Assembly: GCA_012862575.1 (NCBI GenBank)
Contig: BLSF01000021.1
Coordinates: 124,001 to 188,000, forward strand
Length of the DNA: 64,000 nt
Origin: Parietichytrium sp. I65-24A
Lineage: Eukaryota; Sar; Bigyra; Thraustochytrida; Thraustochytriidae
Direction: 5' to 3'
The notes below the pieces were generated by a model. The model had not been told where the DNA came from. It was given only the letters and a program-made list of their open reading frames with translations, and ran no database searches. Made by a program: the position numbers and the translations under genes. Shown here in pieces: positions 50,393 through 60,816 of the stretch (positions are counted from its first letter, which is position 1; the number at the start of each line of letters is the position of its first letter).

Positions 50393-51626
50393 ATGACTTC
50401 GGACGAGCAGAGCTTCGCAGCAGCCGGAGATGAATCGGGTCAGCCGGTCGAGGCAGCGGGTGAGACGGAAAATGAGGCGCCAGCAGAGCTGCCAGTGACG
50501 GTGCAAGCGGAAGAAGTGCCAAAAGAGACGAAGCGCAAGTCGGCTCGTCGAAGGAGAGTGTCCATCTCTGCGGAAGTCGACAATGCAAACACGGAGACCT
50601 TTGTCCCGCGGGTCATCGAGAAAACAGCTGAAGAAGTGCAACGGATTCTCACTTCTGTTGAAAAGAACTTTCTGTTTGCGAACCTGGATGAAGTGCAGCG
50701 AAAGCAGGTGTTTGGAGCTATGGAAGAGCGCAAAGTAGAGGCCGGCACGGACGTCATCAAGCAAGGCGATTCCGGGGACTTCTTCTATGTGTTGGACGCT
50801 GGGAGTGCAGACGTTTTCGTAAACGATAACAAGGTTCACACCTACTGCCCTGGGAGCTCTTTCGGTGAGCTCGCTCTCATGTACAATTGCCCTCGCGCTG
50901 CAACCGTGCGGGCAACGAGCGACTGTACCTTGGTAAGTTTCTTTTCTTTAAGGTGGAAATTGGCGGACAGGGGTTCAATGTCGTAAATACTAACGGTGTG
51001 CGGGATGGCGCTGTTCTACGATATTTGTCGAACGCCTTGGTGAACTACAGTGGCAACTTGACCGACAAACCTTTAGGCACATTCTCTACGCCAATCAATC
51101 TCGTAAACGCAGTGACTACGAAACGTTCCTCCGCAAGTGTGACCTCTTCCAGGGCTTGACACAACCGGAGATCACTCGTGTCGCAGATGTGTTGGAGGAA
51201 AAGGTGTTTGCAGCTGGGGAGCCGATCGTCAAGCAAGGAGACGATGACTTTGCCGCAATGAAATTCTACATCGTGATCAACGGAGAAGCCGTTGCCACCC
51301 AAGCGGGAGAGGATGGGTCTAACGTCGTGGTCGGTTCTATCCAAACAGGAGGCTTTTTTGGGGAAAAGGCTCTCATTGAGAAGGTCCCGCGCGCCGCCAC
51401 CGTTGCAGGAACCTCTGAGCTCACTTGCGCGTGCCTTGATGTAGCTGCCTTTGAAAGACTTTTAGGTCCGTGCAAAGATATAATGATGAGGCAAATCGGG
51501 GGGTATTCCCTATCCGTGGACACAGAGAAGACCACTCCGCAAGGTTCCGCTGTAAACGCTGTGCGCGCTTTGACGCCTGGCTCCACATCTCTTCGATCAT
51601 CAGAAGACGGCCAGCAAGAGGAATAG
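50393..51626 (+). CDS. cAMP-dependent protein kinase regulatory subunit
   Basis: Exons 50393-50932 and 51051-51626 flank a 118-bp GTAAGT intron and give 371 residues. The splice restores the conserved link (TLWQLDRQTFRHIL). The inhibitor site RRRRVSIS at 52-59 has Ser at the phospho-acceptor position, so it is a substrate-type (RII-like) inhibitor. Two cyclic-nucleotide domains follow. Phosphate-binding cassette A is FGELALMYNCPRAAT, nearly identical to animal PKA-R. Cassette B is FGEKALIEKVPRAAT, with Lys replacing the usual Ile/Val after GE. No kinase domain follows, so this is PKA-R rather than PKG. The first 50 residues are acidic and disordered and lack a visible dimerisation/docking helix pair, so the subunit may be monomeric and not AKAP-anchored. 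Confidence 0.93.
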
Positions 51627-51783
51627 GATAACTTCTGGTGTGTACGTACCAAAGAGAAAATATAAACCGAGTATTTGTTTTACATGTTAATTTGAATTTC
51701 TTTGCCTTGGTTTGTCATTATCAGTAACATGATGCTCTTTTGCGATCAATGGCTCGAGAGAGAGGGAAAGATTTGAAAGGCGT

Positions 51784-53265
51784 TTAGAGCAAGAGAGTAG
51801 CTCCACCAAAGAGCGCAGAGAGTAAAATCCCCGCGCAAAGATCGATGGCGCCGCTCGACGAATCAGGTGTCGGAGCTGGCGGGACAGTTTGCAGTAAAGT
51901 TGGCGATCGAGTCTCCGCCGGCATTGCAGTAACACCATCATTTGGAGTCGGTACGGGGGTACTGACATCCCCCTCGCTTTGAGAAGTCGGTGCTAAAGTC
52001 TCGGATCTCACGCACTCTTCGTGAATGACTTCTTTACTATTGCCCACTGAAATAAGGGTCCCGTCCTCTTTGAAGAACGTAAATCCAACTTGGAGGGCAA
52101 TGATGTCAGTCACCCCGCTAGCAAGCTTTTCGGACACGGATGTACTCAGTTGTCCTCCCAAGGTAGACTTCCCCCAAGTGAATGCGGACCGATCTGCTTT
52201 GAGAGCCGCGAATGCACTTGTCGTGCCAACAAGTTTGGCAACGTTGGCTGTAATCTGAGACTGAACAGTAGAAGCGTCGCCTCCTGTGGCGGCTTCACCG
52301 AACGTGACGACGGCGCCGGTCTTGTAGAGGATAGCCCCAGCGGTTTTGGTGAATACGATGTCGGCAACATCCGAACCACGGATATTAAGCTCTGCGAAGC
52401 CCTCGTTGGTTTCGCTACTGCCACCCCAAACGGCAACGGTTCCTGAGGTCGTAATTGCTGCTTGAGAATAGTAACCAATATAAACGGAATCCACATCTGT
52501 AAGTGCAGGCGGTTGACATGCACTCTGAGATGCTCCTGTGTAAAGTGTGCCATCGTTTTTCAAAACGATGTAGCAGTCCGAGTTGGCAGTGTAATGAATT
52601 GATTTGACGTTTTCGGTCAGGAGGACCACATTCTCTGGGTCACTGAGCGACATTAGCTTGCCGTTTGCGAGCAAAGCGAGTAATTCCCCTGCGGCGTCGT
52701 GAAATTCTAAGACTTGGCTGTCTAATCCTTGGACATCCTTTACAACATTGGTGCCCCAAGTCGAATAGGTCAATTTTCCGTCGTCATGCCAAAAGAGGTT
52801 GGTCGAGACCATGGCAAACCACTTGACGGGGCTCGAAAACTCAAACTCGAGCGGAGCGCTAGTCCCCCACATTGCTAACTTGTTGCCTTTGGCTGCCAGC
52901 AAATGGGTGTTTCCGGCTAACACCCTTTCCACTCCACTGGAGAGAAAGGAAGCCACTTTGCTGGAATCGCCGCCGTACGAGTCTTTGCCCCACGTCACGA
53001 CCGACCCATCTGTCTTCAGCGCGGCAAACGCAGAAGGGTTGCCGACCACGGCTTCCACACCACTGGCCAAATCTTCTTTGACGAAGCCGAAATAATAATC
53101 GTTCACATAATCGGAGTAACCCCACACAAACGCAGACGAGTCTTTCAGAATACCGGCGCGCACAGTAGCGGAGATGTTCACGACCTCCATGTCCCTACAA
53201 TCTCCTCCTCGCGCCACCTCGCACGCTGCAAGCAACAGCACGGCCCATCTTGCTGCCGTGGCCAT
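51784..53265 (-). CDS. Secreted, probably GPI-anchored RCC1-like repeat protein
   Basis: 493 residues from ATG 53265, chosen because it opens with a signal peptide (MATAARWAVLLLAACEVARG). The body has about seven 45-55-residue units with RCC1-like strands, for example FAALKTDGSVVTWGK, AAITTSGTVAVWGG and FAALKADRSAFTWGK. This is a seven-bladed beta-propeller pattern. A Thr/Pro/Ser linker leads to a final hydrophobic stretch (LCAGILLSALFGGATLLL) that ends at the stop with no basic residues after it, as in GPI signals. Unlike nuclear RCC1, it is extracellular. Such repeats are common in secreted protist and bacterial proteins. A surface adhesion or recognition role is inference. The 3' end faces PKA-R 157 bp away. 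Confidence 0.8.
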   Translation of the reverse strand: MATAARWAVLLLAACEVARGGDCRDMEVVNISATVRAGILKDSSAFVWGYSDYVNDYYFGFVKEDLASGVEAVVGNPSAFAALKTDGSVVTWGKDSYGGDSSKVASFLSSGVERVLAGNTHLLAAKGNKLAMWGTSAPLEFEFSSPVKWFAMVSTNLFWHDDGKLTYSTWGTNVVKDVQGLDSQVLEFHDAAGELLALLANGKLMSLSDPENVVLLTENVKSIHYTANSDCYIVLKNDGTLYTGASQSACQPPALTDVDSVYIGYYSQAAITTSGTVAVWGGSSETNEGFAELNIRGSDVADIVFTKTAGAILYKTGAVVTFGEAATGGDASTVQSQITANVAKLVGTTSAFAALKADRSAFTWGKSTLGGQLSTSVSEKLASGVTDIIALQVGFTFFKEDGTLISVGNSKEVIHEECVRSETLAPTSQSEGDVSTPVPTPNDGVTAMPAETRSPTLLQTVPPAPTPDSSSGAIDLCAGILLSALFGGATLLL

Positions 53266-54312
53266 CCTTGCAACCCTCCTCAGCGCTTCTTCTGTCTGCG
53301 GTGTCAACTCGGCCCACTTCCGTGCCGTCAGTCCGAGCACGCCCACGGTCAAGTCGAGCGACGACGGGGGTTTCGGTCCTTGTCAGCTCTTCGCAATTCT
53401 CGGGCCGCTTGCGCACGAGTGAGTGAATGGACTCTGACGATTGTGGTTTGGAAAGAAGGCCAATTTTTCAATGCTGAGATGTGCTAAGCTCGAGCGAGAG
53501 TAGAGAGAGAAAAGAAAGTGTGCGAATTTGCTCTGAGCGGGATCTAGACCGGCGGGGGATAAGAGCTTTCTGTACCGCAGTGACTTAGTGTCGAGCGTCT
53601 GCCACCCACCACTGAGCCATACTGAGCCTGGCAAAAGAGAGCCAAGTGCTCTGGCATGCTCTGGCGCAATGGCGAGGATAAATAAAAGTTTAGAAAATTA
53701 AAACTTAATTGTGAATCAGCTAGTCTATCTTGAGATTCACTGTTAGTCAATCAAATTGAAATGCAGTAAAAAGAATACTTCATGACATCACATCGTGTGA
53801 TCATCTCGCTCTCTTTTTACTTTGAGAACTACTACTCACAGACACACTCACATGATTGTTGAATTTGTAAAAGGGTGTGTGCTTTAGAAGATGGTGAATG
53901 TGTAATTGAGTACTAGGCCCAACATAGCGTACATAGGGTTGGTGGGCGGTAAGTCAACTTTGTTATACTGATTTTCTTTCCCCCTCATCACAGCCAAGCC
54001 TAGCCAGGGACTAGGCATTTTCGCTCGATCATCTGCGATCTATGTTATTAGTGTTCAAATAGTGAACCTAGAGACACGTGCCAAATAAGCCTACAAGCAG
54101 CCCACTAAGGATATTTCTGATGGCTATTAGTACTGTTCACTATCGTCGCTTTTGCGGGTAACAATAGTGAGCAGAGCAAGTGTAGGCTAATCTTAGCTAG
54201 TTGTAGGAGCAGCACTAGCATGAGTTTCCCTGTCAAATTTTAAAAAGCCCATGGGCGCAGAGCTCGGAATCCAAAGTAGATAACACAATTTTTGTTTTTT
54301 TAGAACACAGCT
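53266..54312. other. Intergenic region, no supportable gene
   Basis: About 1.05 kb between the RCC1-like start and the 3' end of the giant gene (same strand). It is moderately AT-rich around 53690-53830. The RCC1-like promoter should be here. A near-match TTCACTGTTAGTCA lies at about 53738. Confidence 0.55.
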
Positions 54313-57300
54313 TTACACGTGATCGTCAATATCGTCGCCGTCCTTGTCAGGACTGAGATTGTCAACTGAAACCGAGTTCGATGCAGCGACATCTACGGAC
54401 CCAACAGGAACAACCAGGAATCGCGTGAGACGACGCTGAAGGGCAATTTCGCGGCCCTCCACAATTTCTCTGGGGTCTCTGCACGTCTGCCTTTTGTTGA
54501 TGCGATACCTGTCATTGATCGCGGCACCCATGACCCTTTTCATCACTGCAACAACAGCCATGAGCATCAAAGAGCCGAGGAGGAGGAGAGCGCCGCTGCC
54601 TTCAAATTTGCCTTCCACCTCAAAACATTGCGAATCTTCATTTGAAAAGTCACGGTCGAGAAGGAAATTTTGAATGGTGACACACATGGTTCCGCCAATG
54701 CTGTCAGCAAAATACAAACTCAGCTCACTGATGTGATTTGCTGCAATTGCTGCACTGCAAACGAACACCAGTAGCGCCTCCCAAGCAGAGAGAATGTGAA
54801 CGGCGAATAGCAGTTTACGTTGCTCCCGAAGCCGCAAAGGGGCGTACCACAGGACGGCAAGCACGATAATCAAAATCAATGGAATGAGAAGAGCGAATGC
54901 GAGGTACACAAGCTGAAGGAAGAGAATACTCATACGGTTCCCTGCCCCATCGCCAACCCCGCGCGCCATCGCCGATGCAATAGTCGCGAGCGAATAAGTC
55001 GTTTGCACCTCCTGCGAGCCGGAGGTGGAAATCAACAATCCTGCGACACCCTTAAACTCAAATGTTATGAGGTCTATGGTGGCACCAGCAATGATGAAGA
55101 GGAAAGTCACCCCCAAAGCGATACCAAACCCGAATTTGGTTTTCTTGCCAAAGCCGTAAATCTTTCCTGAGCTGTGAACGTAGCCAAAGAAGTGATTTTG
55201 AAGGGACAACTTTGGGGTTGGCGTCTCCGCAACAAACACCCCCAATAACTTTTCCTCAAACTCCACATCAGCTTCCATCGCGTTGCGATGAAGATGAAGC
55301 ATAATGTGATTGACCACAAGAGAACCAATCGCACCCAAGCAAAACCCTTGAATTCCCCATCCAGGGACAACAACGGCGTCAATAAGGATAGCCTCTTCCC
55401 CGAGGTACTCTTCAAAGTTGGGAAGGAACGAGGTGGCAAAGTAAAACCTGAACGCCACCGTCAGCATCACTAGCACGAAGAGGTCTATGAGTGCCCATTT
55501 AGCAAGCAAGTCCAGAACGCTGAGAACTCCTTCACGCCTCTTGGTGCTCAGCACGGTTGCAGGCGCAAACCAGCATGCACCCAAGAGTAGGTTTTTGACA
55601 AACGGCCAAAACCCAGAGAAGAGCGCGATGAGCAGGGCTAGAACAGCAGCACCAGAGTTCCAGAGATCATTGATGGAGCTTGGAAGGGTAAACTGCACCA
55701 AGGGGATGGTTCTAGAAATGTCTCCGAAAAAGCCAATTTTGACTTGCACCGTGGCTCCCACTGCTTGCATGCATGTGGCGAAGATGGTAATGTTGACTGC
55801 AATAAGAGCTGGGATGAGGTATTTCCACATCTTAGGGATGTTCGGGTGCTCGAACGCAGAAGAGAGAATGCGGTTTTGATAATAGATTTCTGCTTGCCCC
55901 GCTCCTTCCTTTCTTGTGGCCTTAATCCTCGCGGCTTTGAGGATGAGGTAATGGCGTTTCTTATGAAGAGGAACAAGAAAACCGAGTCCCACCGTCCCAG
56001 CTACAAGGCAACTTAGCCCGGCGATGCCCAAGTAGAGAGCCACCTCTGAGGCTGCTTCCGTGGTGGATTCAACCGGGTAAGACAGCTTAATACAGTTATT
56101 GGTCGATGTGTCGATCTCGGTCTCCAGCGTTTCTGCAAATTCGTCCGACTTGATATAGTCGTTGAATTGTGTCAAATACCCTTCCAATGTGGAGGTGATA
56201 AGCGAGTCAAATTCCTCGCTCTGTTGCGCGTTCCCAGACTCAAGAAAGCTAAGAAGTGGGGAATTGCAGATGCCCACGCAGCTGGTCGTCGCAGACACGT
56301 CACCAAAGTCGAGATTAAAGTCCCTAATTTGTAGCCCGCCCTCTGGAAAAGCCTCGAGGAGACAAGGATACTGGGAAAGTTGGGTGAAAGATGCCAATTT
56401 GACTCGCAGAATGGTCGGTATGTGCACCTTGGTCATGGTGATCATAGCGAGCTGTATGTAGGAAAACGTCGCCGTGAAGCGCAAATCATTCCGAACTCTA
56501 CCTTCCGAGCTATTGGTCAACTCCATTCCCAGGCGCTCCTCGAAAATACCGTCAGCAAGCATGGAAAAATCTACCTCGATCTTGACATCAGTGTCGCCAG
56601 CCCCCGTACCAAGCTCGGTGCGAGACATGTAGTTTTCGTTATCCCCTACATAGTCCCCGTAAACCTCTCGCCAGTCGAAAAGCATAAACTTATCAAAGGT
56701 GTTCAAGCCTGTGATGGTGACGCGATCAACTTCTACGCTAAGAGAGCCAATGAACGAGTCAGTCATGGCAATTGGAATGTTCTCATAAGAGAACTCAAAT
56801 GATCTGAACGCGCCATTGAGGAACAATTCCATGTAGTTGTTCACATAGAATGCACTGTCTGGGTTCAAAAAACTCTCCTCTGCAAAAGTGTAAAACTCTA
56901 GAAGCTGGGCGGACTTGACCATGTCGAAATATTCATCTTCGCCCTCCAGATTGGGCGGACTACCGTAGGGGCAAAGATCGCCGTTCCTAGAGTCCGTCAG
57001 GAGTTGCACAATGTAGTCGTTGTAATACTTGCGAATCGATCCTTGGGACAAATCACTCATGTAGTCCTTGTAAACCTCGCTGAGGGCATCGAGGCCCACC
57101 CCCATAACTACCGCAGCCGCGTCAGTGAACAGCTTGGATTCCTCGAGCCCCCCGTTCAGAGGCTTAATCGTTGCTTGCTCTACTCTGCCATAAGTGATTT
57201 GGAAGCCGGGAAGGCCGGCCCCATTGTCCAGAACAGGTTTCAAGATGCAGTGATCCCAATCAGAACGAATGCTGAAAACCTGTTTCTCGTTCACCTCAAC

Positions 57301-60300
57301 GAAGGTGCCCAATTCGAGATCTTCCAGCTGGTCAAGGTCGATTGCCAAGAGAGCTACCACGTCCACGGCAAGATCTGTAATCACAAAGTCGATCTGGATC
57401 TCCTCTCTGGCAATTGTTCCGGCGGGGTCGCCCACAAAAGCACCGTCCGTCTCAACGTACACGATGACAGTGGCATTGAGCGTCTCGTTGAAAGAGGCAG
57501 TGTGCTTGGTAGTGAATCTGGCGTCGTTGTCGTACTTTTGAAACAACGCAAAGGTGGAGTGTTCCATTTTCTTGAGTGTGAGGTTGCCAAAGCTGAATTT
57601 GAAGCCTTCGACGAAGTAGTCGCTCTCGAACGGCTCAAGGTAGTTGCCGAGGTTCAAGACTAGGTCAACGCTATTGTCTTCCTCATTCAGCTTCAAATAG
57701 TCGCCAAAAAAGGACATGTTTGTCATCTGCCGAACCGTGTCTGCAAGGCCATTAGAGGTGACATACGTGCGCAATTTTTCGATGAACACGTTGTCGCGCA
57801 AGTCAAAAGCTCTTCGATCCTCAAGCTCTATGGTCTGAATCAAGGACTCCTCCCAGGTCTGAGAGGGCATGACGATCTCGGTCCTGTTAGCATTGTATGG
57901 CCAGTATTTGATGATCTCCTGAGGCTCGATCTCGGTCGAGGGAAGTTGCATGTTGAACAACTGGTCGAATGCAGTCTCGTCGTAGACCATGTCTTTCTCC
58001 ATGCAATTCTTTGGTGTAAGCGCACCTTCGTTTGCCTTTGCGGTGTCCATCAGGAACTGACTAAGGTGACCGGCAAAGCGTTGCACGAGATAGCGAGCCT
58101 GATTTGTTGTAATCGTGTACACCTCCTCTTTTTCCAACTCTGCCTGGAGCGCAAGCATGGCCTTGCCCATGGGCGACTGCGTGAAAATCTGTTCGCCATT
58201 TGCTGCTTCAATGCTCGGCTTGAAGCGAGTTGTATTGAAATTGAGATTCTTCACCTCGAATTCCGCGATGGTTGCCAAGATACACTCAAAACGATCAAGC
58301 TTGTTGTACGTCAGCTGCATGGCCTTGTTGAAGTTGATGTTTTGTGAGAGGTGTGCGCTCACGAAAAAGTCAAACTCCAGACTGAACTTGACTTTGTCAT
58401 CCTCTTCAATAAGCATTGTTTCGTTGTTGCAAATGCCGCCGCGACATACTAAACCCCCAGCAGTAAAGTACATCTTCACCCGTTTGCTAGTCGCAACGTC
58501 CTCGCCTTCCCGCAAAGCTCCAATCTCGCCAATCACGGAGAACTGCCTCGCCCCGACGAATTCTGCGAAAGCTAGGCGGGTGAACGTGTTTATGTTCTCC
58601 ACACCAAAATCTTTAACGTAAAAATTTGAAGCGCGATCGGCCGACTCAATTTCGAAGACATCCGAAGGCTGGAGCAAGAAATGGCCGTGCGAAATGCGCT
58701 TGAGTGTCCTTCCAGAATCGCTGAAGAGGGTGTCCTTGTGAGCTTCGACGAAAAAGTCCAAGTATTCATTCACATTGTACGAGCTTGCAGAAACGGGATT
58801 TCCTCCCACGTAGTTGTTCAGGAAATCCCTGGCGAAGGAAACGGCAGGATTGGTTCTCATGTCCACCAGCAATTCATCCCCTTTGGTGGCGTACGGGACG
58901 CAAGCAGCCGAAGTCTTCAAATATTCATTCACGGCAGCCGTGAAATTAGCTGGCAGCAAGCGGTCCAGATAAGCTTCAGAGCGAGACTGGAAGAATCCAA
59001 GAATGCTGGGCTTGACTGAATTGAAGAGCGTATTGACAAGGCCCTGGAACTCAGATCCTACGGACTGCAGCTTAAGTTCTTGTTGGTCAAAGCCAAGCTG
59101 GAATGACGCGAATTGGATGCTTGCAATGGAGGTCAAGAAGCACTTGACCGCTGTGTATTTCTGCTCATCGTCCGTTGCGTCGTAGTCGAAGAAGACACCC
59201 AGAAAGGTGTCAAGAAGGTCCGTGTAGTCCCAAGGTATAGCAGTTTTGAAAGTCATGCGCGGGTTGGTAAGCTTGAAAGACACCGTAAACTGTGAGGTCA
59301 CTTCTTGCCCATTCTTTCCACTGGTAGTCCATTCGCCTTCCTGCGACTTGATTTGCAGCGTCGCTTTCACATCCAAAGCTCCAAACTCTATGTAGTGCTG
59401 AAGTGTACGAGACAAGTCCTCGTACGCCATCGTTTGCAGAAACACAAAATTTTCCTTCAAAGAAAGCAGTCCGGAAACACTGTACTTGACAAGGCTGAGT
59501 TCGCCGTTCACAAGACCGCTTGAGAGCGATTTGGTGAAGAAATCCGCAGGAAACTCGGCGTCCAGATTTGGGTACGGGTGGTATGGGTCGTTGACAACAA
59601 GTTCCCCGTTCGGAAAGACTTCGTTCACGATTTCGCGCAGGCGCATCTGGCCTTTGAATTGATCAGAGTCAGATTCTTTGGCAAGGTAGTCGTTCACGAA
59701 GCTCCTTACTTCTTCAAATTTGGCATCTTCGAAATAGTTGACGACATTCGTCCATGTGGATGGGATAGTTGTTTCCGCTACCGCCTGAGTAGCCCGCCAG
59801 TCTGACAGCACCGTCACACCTTTGTTTACGTACTCGTACACGCCGTCGTAAAATTCTCTGTAAATTGAGTTGAACTCCCCAATTTGACCATTACTGAGCG
59901 TGAACAAGCTATTCAAAGTGCTGCACGCAGTGGTTTCGAACGAAGAGCGAAGTATGGAGAGCAATATCCGCTGGGTCAAAATGGGCAAAATTCTGCGAAT
60001 GATCGGGAGATTCGAGATCGCTTTGCAATAGGATTTTCCTACGAGCTCGATGGTCAGTAGGCCTGAAAGCGCCTTGAAATCCCAAGCATCCTCTGCATTG
60101 TTGATTTGGCAGGTGTCTTCGACGAAATCAAACAGGTAGGGAAGGTCTGTATCAAGACTTCGGCCAGCTTGTGGGGTCATGGCCAACTTGAATTGCCCAT
60201 TCACTCCGCTAGTCCCATCAAAGTCGAAATAGTACTCTGATGAGGTTTGGCCGGAAGGACTGGTGACTAATACACCGCAATCTCTCAAACAAGAGAAAAG

Positions 60301-60816
60301 AGACTGGGTATCCAACAAGAGTGACTCAAAGACTAGGCGGGTATTCATTTCCATCCTCGTGTTGTAATTTAGAGTCACCGTTTTGGAGGCGGCTGTCCCT
60401 GCCAGTGAAGATGACACCGAATTGATCTTCATACTCTTGAAAATTGTTTTATAGACCGTCCATTCACCAGAAGCCAGCCACTCCCTCAATTTGCGAGTTA
60501 CAGTCGCATCATCATCACCGCCACAGAAGACCTCGACGGTAACATCTGCTTCTCGAATCAAGTCAGAGGCCGTATCGATGTTGTAAGCACAGGAAGCCTG
60601 GTTTGGGCAAATTCCCGGATTCGGTCCGTACACTCTATTGTTCATGATGCTGTTAAATCCGCTCCAGGTATCGACTGCGAGAAGCCTCCCCATCATTGCC
60701 GAAGACTCCTCATCGACGAACTGTCCCGGGAGGGCCTCATCGTAGAGCCCATTCCCCGAGCTCAGAGTCGCCGCCGCCACTACTCCGACTGCAAAGCTTC
60801 TCCAACTTGCCGTCAT
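54313..60816 (-). CDS. Giant membrane protein: lipid-binding-like ectodomain modules fused to a PqiA-like domain
   Basis: An intronless frame encodes 2167 residues. A signal peptide (FAVGVVAAATLSSGNG) opens about 1,560 extracytoplasmic residues. These form alternating beta-rich and helical modules, and at least four end in a helix pair followed by Cys: LKTSAACVPY, TPKNCMEKD, RNGDLCPYG and TSTNNCIKL. That repeating layout recalls TULIP/BPI-type lipid-binding folds. From about 1585 come eight or more membrane helices. The segment at about 1739-1782 (FWPFVKNLLLGACWFAP, then LLAKWALIDLFVLVML) carries the PqiA signature: W/P-x-x-K-N-L then K-W-x-x-(I/L)-D. Bacterial PqiA partners an MCE lipid tunnel in the cell envelope. 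Here an ectodomain and a PqiA-like unit share one chain, so lipid transport or export is the best guess. The zinc ribbon typical of bacterial PqiA is absent. The C-terminal 120 residues are cytosolic. Confidence 0.8.
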   Translation of the reverse strand: MTASWRSFAVGVVAAATLSSGNGLYDEALPGQFVDEESSAMMGRLLAVDTWSGFNSIMNNRVYGPNPGICPNQASCAYNIDTASDLIREADVTVEVFCGGDDDATVTRKLREWLASGEWTVYKTIFKSMKINSVSSSLAGTAASKTVTLNYNTRMEMNTRLVFESLLLDTQSLFSCLRDCGVLVTSPSGQTSSEYYFDFDGTSGVNGQFKLAMTPQAGRSLDTDLPYLFDFVEDTCQINNAEDAWDFKALSGLLTIELVGKSYCKAISNLPIIRRILPILTQRILLSILRSSFETTACSTLNSLFTLSNGQIGEFNSIYREFYDGVYEYVNKGVTVLSDWRATQAVAETTIPSTWTNVVNYFEDAKFEEVRSFVNDYLAKESDSDQFKGQMRLREIVNEVFPNGELVVNDPYHPYPNLDAEFPADFFTKSLSSGLVNGELSLVKYSVSGLLSLKENFVFLQTMAYEDLSRTLQHYIEFGALDVKATLQIKSQEGEWTTSGKNGQEVTSQFTVSFKLTNPRMTFKTAIPWDYTDLLDTFLGVFFDYDATDDEQKYTAVKCFLTSIASIQFASFQLGFDQQELKLQSVGSEFQGLVNTLFNSVKPSILGFFQSRSEAYLDRLLPANFTAAVNEYLKTSAACVPYATKGDELLVDMRTNPAVSFARDFLNNYVGGNPVSASSYNVNEYLDFFVEAHKDTLFSDSGRTLKRISHGHFLLQPSDVFEIESADRASNFYVKDFGVENINTFTRLAFAEFVGARQFSVIGEIGALREGEDVATSKRVKMYFTAGGLVCRGGICNNETMLIEEDDKVKFSLEFDFFVSAHLSQNINFNKAMQLTYNKLDRFECILATIAEFEVKNLNFNTTRFKPSIEAANGEQIFTQSPMGKAMLALQAELEKEEVYTITTNQARYLVQRFAGHLSQFLMDTAKANEGALTPKNCMEKDMVYDETAFDQLFNMQLPSTEIEPQEIIKYWPYNANRTEIVMPSQTWEESLIQTIELEDRRAFDLRDNVFIEKLRTYVTSNGLADTVRQMTNMSFFGDYLKLNEEDNSVDLVLNLGNYLEPFESDYFVEGFKFSFGNLTLKKMEHSTFALFQKYDNDARFTTKHTASFNETLNATVIVYVETDGAFVGDPAGTIAREEIQIDFVITDLAVDVVALLAIDLDQLEDLELGTFVEVNEKQVFSIRSDWDHCILKPVLDNGAGLPGFQITYGRVEQATIKPLNGGLEESKLFTDAAAVVMGVGLDALSEVYKDYMSDLSQGSIRKYYNDYIVQLLTDSRNGDLCPYGSPPNLEGEDEYFDMVKSAQLLEFYTFAEESFLNPDSAFYVNNYMELFLNGAFRSFEFSYENIPIAMTDSFIGSLSVEVDRVTITGLNTFDKFMLFDWREVYGDYVGDNENYMSRTELGTGAGDTDVKIEVDFSMLADGIFEERLGMELTNSSEGRVRNDLRFTATFSYIQLAMITMTKVHIPTILRVKLASFTQLSQYPCLLEAFPEGGLQIRDFNLDFGDVSATTSCVGICNSPLLSFLESGNAQQSEEFDSLITSTLEGYLTQFNDYIKSDEFAETLETEIDTSTNNCIKLSYPVESTTEAASEVALYLGIAGLSCLVAGTVGLGFLVPLHKKRHYLILKAARIKATRKEGAGQAEIYYQNRILSSAFEHPNIPKMWKYLIPALIAVNITIFATCMQAVGATVQVKIGFFGDISRTIPLVQFTLPSSINDLWNSGAAVLALLIALFSGFWPFVKNLLLGACWFAPATVLSTKRREGVLSVLDLLAKWALIDLFVLVMLTVAFRFYFATSFLPNFEEYLGEEAILIDAVVVPGWGIQGFCLGAIGSLVVNHIMLHLHRNAMEADVEFEEKLLGVFVAETPTPKLSLQNHFFGYVHSSGKIYGFGKKTKFGFGIALGVTFLFIIAGATIDLITFEFKGVAGLLISTSGSQEVQTTYSLATIASAMARGVGDGAGNRMSILFLQLVYLAFALLIPLILIIVLAVLWYAPLRLREQRKLLFAVHILSAWEALLVFVCSAAIAANHISELSLYFADSIGGTMCVTIQNFLLDRDFSNEDSQCFEVEGKFEGSGALLLLGSLMLMAVVAVMKRVMGAAINDRYRINKRQTCRDPREIVEGREIALQRRLTRFLVVPVGSVDVAASNSVSVDNLSPDKDGDDIDDHV

